A stretch of 64,000 nucleotides of DNA from Isochrysis galbana (lineage: Eukaryota > Haptophyta > Isochrysidales > Isochrysidaceae). A model generated the notes under the pieces. The model ran no database searches, was not told the origin of the DNA, and was given only the letters and a program-made list of their open reading frames with translations. The position numbers and the translations under genes were made by a program. The stretch is from positions 745,797 through 809,796 of the forward strand of contig CM030942.1 in the NCBI GenBank assembly GCA_018136815.1. Direction: 5' to 3'. Positions 60,918-64,000 of this stretch are shown piece after piece. Positions within the stretch are counted from its first letter, which is position 1. Each line of letters begins with the position of its first letter.

Positions 60918-63900
60918 ATGGGGGTCCACCACTCTCACCACAGCAACCACGGCGGACAGGGCTTCTCCCTGAGTAAGCGCGGGTCGCGAGCGGAACCCCA
61001 ACCCATACTGACCGAAGGCGTCCGCTACGACCTCTCCGATGACGACAAGAGTCTCGAGGGCGACCCCGCAGAGCCACCGCTGCCAAGTGAACCGAAGCGC
61101 AGTGCCACCATCGCCTCGATACGCGCGCAGGGGGCGTCCCACACGTCCCACAACTCCGAGCTGGCGCGGCTTTTCCCGCCGGACAGGTACGATACCTACG
61201 AGATGGGAGACATCGATGACTTCGTCGGAGGGCTTGGCATGCTTGTCGGCGCGCCCAACCCAGACCTGCTCAAGACGATGGCAGACGAGCACACGATACG
61301 GTATGACTCACAGTCCGAGTTCTTCACGGCGCCCTATTGGATCCGCACCACCTCCTATATCGAGTGGTGCTTCGTTACCGAGCCTGAGACCGGTCTGCAA
61401 AAGCTCGGACTTGAGCGCTGGCCGCAAGAAGGCCCAAATGCAATCCTGGTGTGCACAGCCTCCGACCGTACCTTGGAGCTGCCCGACGAGCTGCGACGCA
61501 CTCCGACTCCCCTCTCAGCATATCGTGACAAGATGAGGGAATACAATGAAGCGCTTGAGCAGAACAAGCTGAGCCCCATCATGGAGGAGGAGCTCATCGG
61601 AGGCCGGCTCTATTCAGGCCCGCTCTCCGTAAAATATCAGGCTGTCCTGCAAGCCATGGATTCAGCAGAGCCTGCCAGGCACCGGCGGTATATTGAGCTG
61701 TGCTCCGATGCACACGTGATGGAACGATACCTCGAGACGGCCCAGCACGATCCCCTCGCCGCCTGGGAGACAGCCAGAAACTCGTGCACTAATTATTCGA
61801 CGACATTGCACGTGATCAAGTCCTTGCTCCTCCGGCTCGGCAAGCTCATGACGGCTGCGAAGCTGTACCGTGGGGTCAGCGGGCTGGCGCCGCCACCTGG
61901 CTTTTGGAAGGAGCGGTTCGGTGTGCGCGGCGGCGTCGAACCTGGCTTCCTCGTCACCTCTTCCAACCGCCAAAAGGCAGTCGACTGGGCCAAGCATTTG
62001 CGAGAAAAAGACCCAGAGGACCCACGCAAGCATGGAGTGCTCTTTGAGATCAACCAAGGCTTCGTCGATCGTGGTGCGAGTATCGCCTGGCTCTCGCAGT
62101 ACCCGAGGAAGGACGAGGTCATCTTTCCGCCTCACACCGCCCTGCAGGTTACCGCTGTGCGTGACGAAGGTAGGCCGTCTTTACACAGCCAACAGCCCTG
62201 TCGCTGAGGTCAAGCGCAAAGGGGCCAGTAGCGCAGATCACGATGGGCCGAAGGCCCGATCATTTGCTGTTCATGAGAGAGGCCCGATATTACGCTATGG
62301 TTTGCACCTTTCCCTTCCTACACGCCCGCAGCGGTCCACAATGATCTCTTTCACCACACCTTGCGCATCTATGCTCGCGTTCCACAGGTGACATCATCGT
62401 GTTCGAGTGTCTAGCAACGGTGAACTCGAATGACATGCCAATGGACATGGTGGTCACACAGCGCCGCGATGGGCTAGCATGCATCGCGACGTCTCTCAAG
62501 TTCGGCCTGCAGCGCGAACTCGCCGAGGAGGCGAGACGTCCCGCAGCCCAAGAGTACCACCGCCTTGTCTTCGGCTGCGGTCCTGATCAGCCGGGACTTC
62601 TCAAGATGGATGAGCCTCGCGTATACAATACTCCGGACAGTTTCCGCGATGCGCTACGTGGTCTCTCAAACATCCAGAGTGACGTCATCCGACGGCACAC
62701 GAAGTTCGCATTCCACATCTGTCCCTCGCCGGGCAAACCACCCGTCCCGCTCGCAACACTCGTCCGAAACTTTGCAACGACTGAGCGAGAGGCAATTCTG
62801 GCGCGTAACGAGACAATCACTAAGTACACGGACGCAAAACTCACGACAGGTAGGCCCAAAGAAGCAGCTTTAGGGATCAACAAGTTTCTTGGCCTTGACG
62901 AACGGCTGCTTTGGGTAGGCATGGGTCGCGGGCTCGCAGCCATCGAAGAAGAGATCCGAAGCTGCGGATCGCAGGACGACATCGAGTGCCTCGAATATGT
63001 CTTGTACGGCACGGCTGGGCTTCATCCTCGCGAGTGGGAGCACTCCGGAGGCAAAAAGATGGATCAGTTCTACGAGGGCGTCCAGACGGATGAGCGACTT
63101 GGCAAAACGATCGACTACTTTGTACAGCACGAACAGGTGAGTAGGCTTCACCATATTCACTGCACACCTCGAGGGATGAAACATGAAACGTGTGGCTGTG
63201 TTCTGGCTCCTGACGACACCCGGCTTTCTCGATGCTGTCGTCCTTGTGAGTTGCGGCGATATGTCTCACTGTGTTCGTAGGCACGTGAAGCTGCACTTCT
63301 CATTGAACATGTAGTCGCACTTCGCCTCTACACTACGGCCGCATACAAGTCTATCAATGACCCGTTGCGTGGACGTGGTAACTATGCTAATGGGCCACAT
63401 CCGTTTCCGGTAAGGAGCTCTCTTGAGCACAGATGAAAAGGGCGGGAGACTCGCCGGGACCATGGTCATGGACCATAGCCTCCTCATGTGATGCCCTATG
63501 CCTCCGTAGGTCACGATTTGCTACATCACCGATGGCATAAAAAAGCTGCGCGCTGTCGGCGCATCTTTGCCCGATGCCAACACCAAGCGCGACTTTTGGA
63601 GAGGGATGCGGAATGTTGCGTTGCCCGAAGGTTTTCGTGAGACCGGTGGAACTGAATACGCGCCGCTCTCGACATCTAGCAACATCCTGGTGCGTCGTTG
63701 CCGGGTGTGGTAGGGATTCTTGCTGTGCTTGTTGTAACTAGGCCAAACGTCTCGACGTCCGAGCGTCGTTCTGAATCTCCCCGGCTTGCGAACTGTACAC
63801 AGGTGGCACTCAATTATTCTGATGGGGCCGAGGCGCGGCTACTTTTCAAGTTGACAACCTCATCATTTCTTGAGCGTGGCGCCGATTTACAGTTCTTGTC

Positions 63901-64000
63901 GGCGTTCCCTGGTGAAGTTGAGTTCCTGTACCCTCCACTCACTTTTCTCGATCCCACGGGCTGTGAGGAGGTTATTGAAACCGACTGCGGAATCAAGTAT
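60918..64000 (+). CDS. Tandem-domain mono-ADP-ribosyltransferase-like protein, partial
   Basis: Five exons visible: 60918-62169, 62388-63136, 63281-63409, 63510-63689 and 63803 to the window end; introns 218, 144, 100 and 113 nt, GT-AG; about 835 residues and open. MGVHHS at the start fits N-myristoylation. Domain 1 shows LYRGVSG, GFLVTSSNRQKAVDW and RKDEVIFPPHTALQV. Domain 2 shows LRLYTTAAYKSINDPLRG, a FWRGMRN block, EYAPLSTSSNI and SAFPGEVEFLYPPLTFL. These are the R, S-T-S and E-x-E elements of the R-S-E class of ADP-ribosyltransferases (NAD+-dependent). Domain 2 keeps E-V-E; domain 1 has K-D-E, losing the first Glu. Both may act on arginine or other acceptors; the target is unknown. Confidence 0.75.

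Overview
This window looks like nuclear DNA of a photosynthetic unicellular eukaryote, most likely an alga with a secondary plastid; a haptophyte-like organism is my best guess but is an inference. The evidence is: multi-exon genes with short GT-AG introns (77-218 nt); a plastid-lipid-associated (PAP/fibrillin-type) protein and an MsrA with a thylakoid-lumen-style leader; nuclear functions such as mRNA capping, Rad54-like SNF2, SET, R2R3-MYB and a nucleoplasmin-like chaperone; and a heavy load of non-LTR retroelements with target-site duplications (TSDs). No tRNA, rRNA or CRISPR was recognised.

Layout. 1-2313: a decayed, rearranged block resembling nucleocytoplasmic large DNA virus (NCLDV) genes: two tandem paralogous proteins, a small membrane protein, and a D5-like primase-helicase C-terminus truncated against an opposite-strand fragment. 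2314-4262: LINE remnant with a nested insertion. 4632-6575: EF-hand protein with a degenerate adenylate-kinase-like domain. 6785-7531: retroelement fragments. 8332-9780: MYB regulator. 9.8-15 kb: low-complexity DNA and transposon remnants. 15054-16522: four-exon nucleoplasmin-like/SANT histone chaperone. 17.5-20.2 kb: an old repeat split by a family A retroelement. 20624-21496: MsrA. 21.6-24.5 kb: a large palindrome with a retroelement in its centre, then family B copies. 24632-27392: secretory EF-hand protein and SET protein. 28-31 kb: a LINE stub, a broken cystine-knot gene and a family B insertion that splits an ORF. 31692-37398: divergent MFS transporter and Rad54-like ATPase, then a Rieske protein. 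37.7-41.9 kb: LINE with a nested hAT-like MITE, and a 16-bp tandem array. 41944-44676: divergent fibrillin and Qa-SNARE-like genes. 46484-48315: voltage-gated K+ channel. 48945-52067: the longest LINE copy. 53341-53840: small membrane protein. 54.7-56.2 kb: family R retroelement with a LINE in its tail. 56560-57972: mRNA guanylyltransferase. 58669-59540: DNA element with inverted ends. 60918-64000: five exons of a large tandem-domain ADP-ribosyltransferase-like gene that runs off the window.

The cellular genes are unlinked in function, as is normal for a eukaryotic chromosome; two head-to-head pairs (MFS/SNF2 and fibrillin/SNARE) may share promoters. The most notable signals are the virus-derived block, the SNARE with His at the zero-layer position and a CaaX-like tail, the frameshifted three-knot cysteine-rich protein, the tandem ART-like protein, and the families A, B and R, which share a 5' module but have different 3' tails, the A tail matching the LINE tail.
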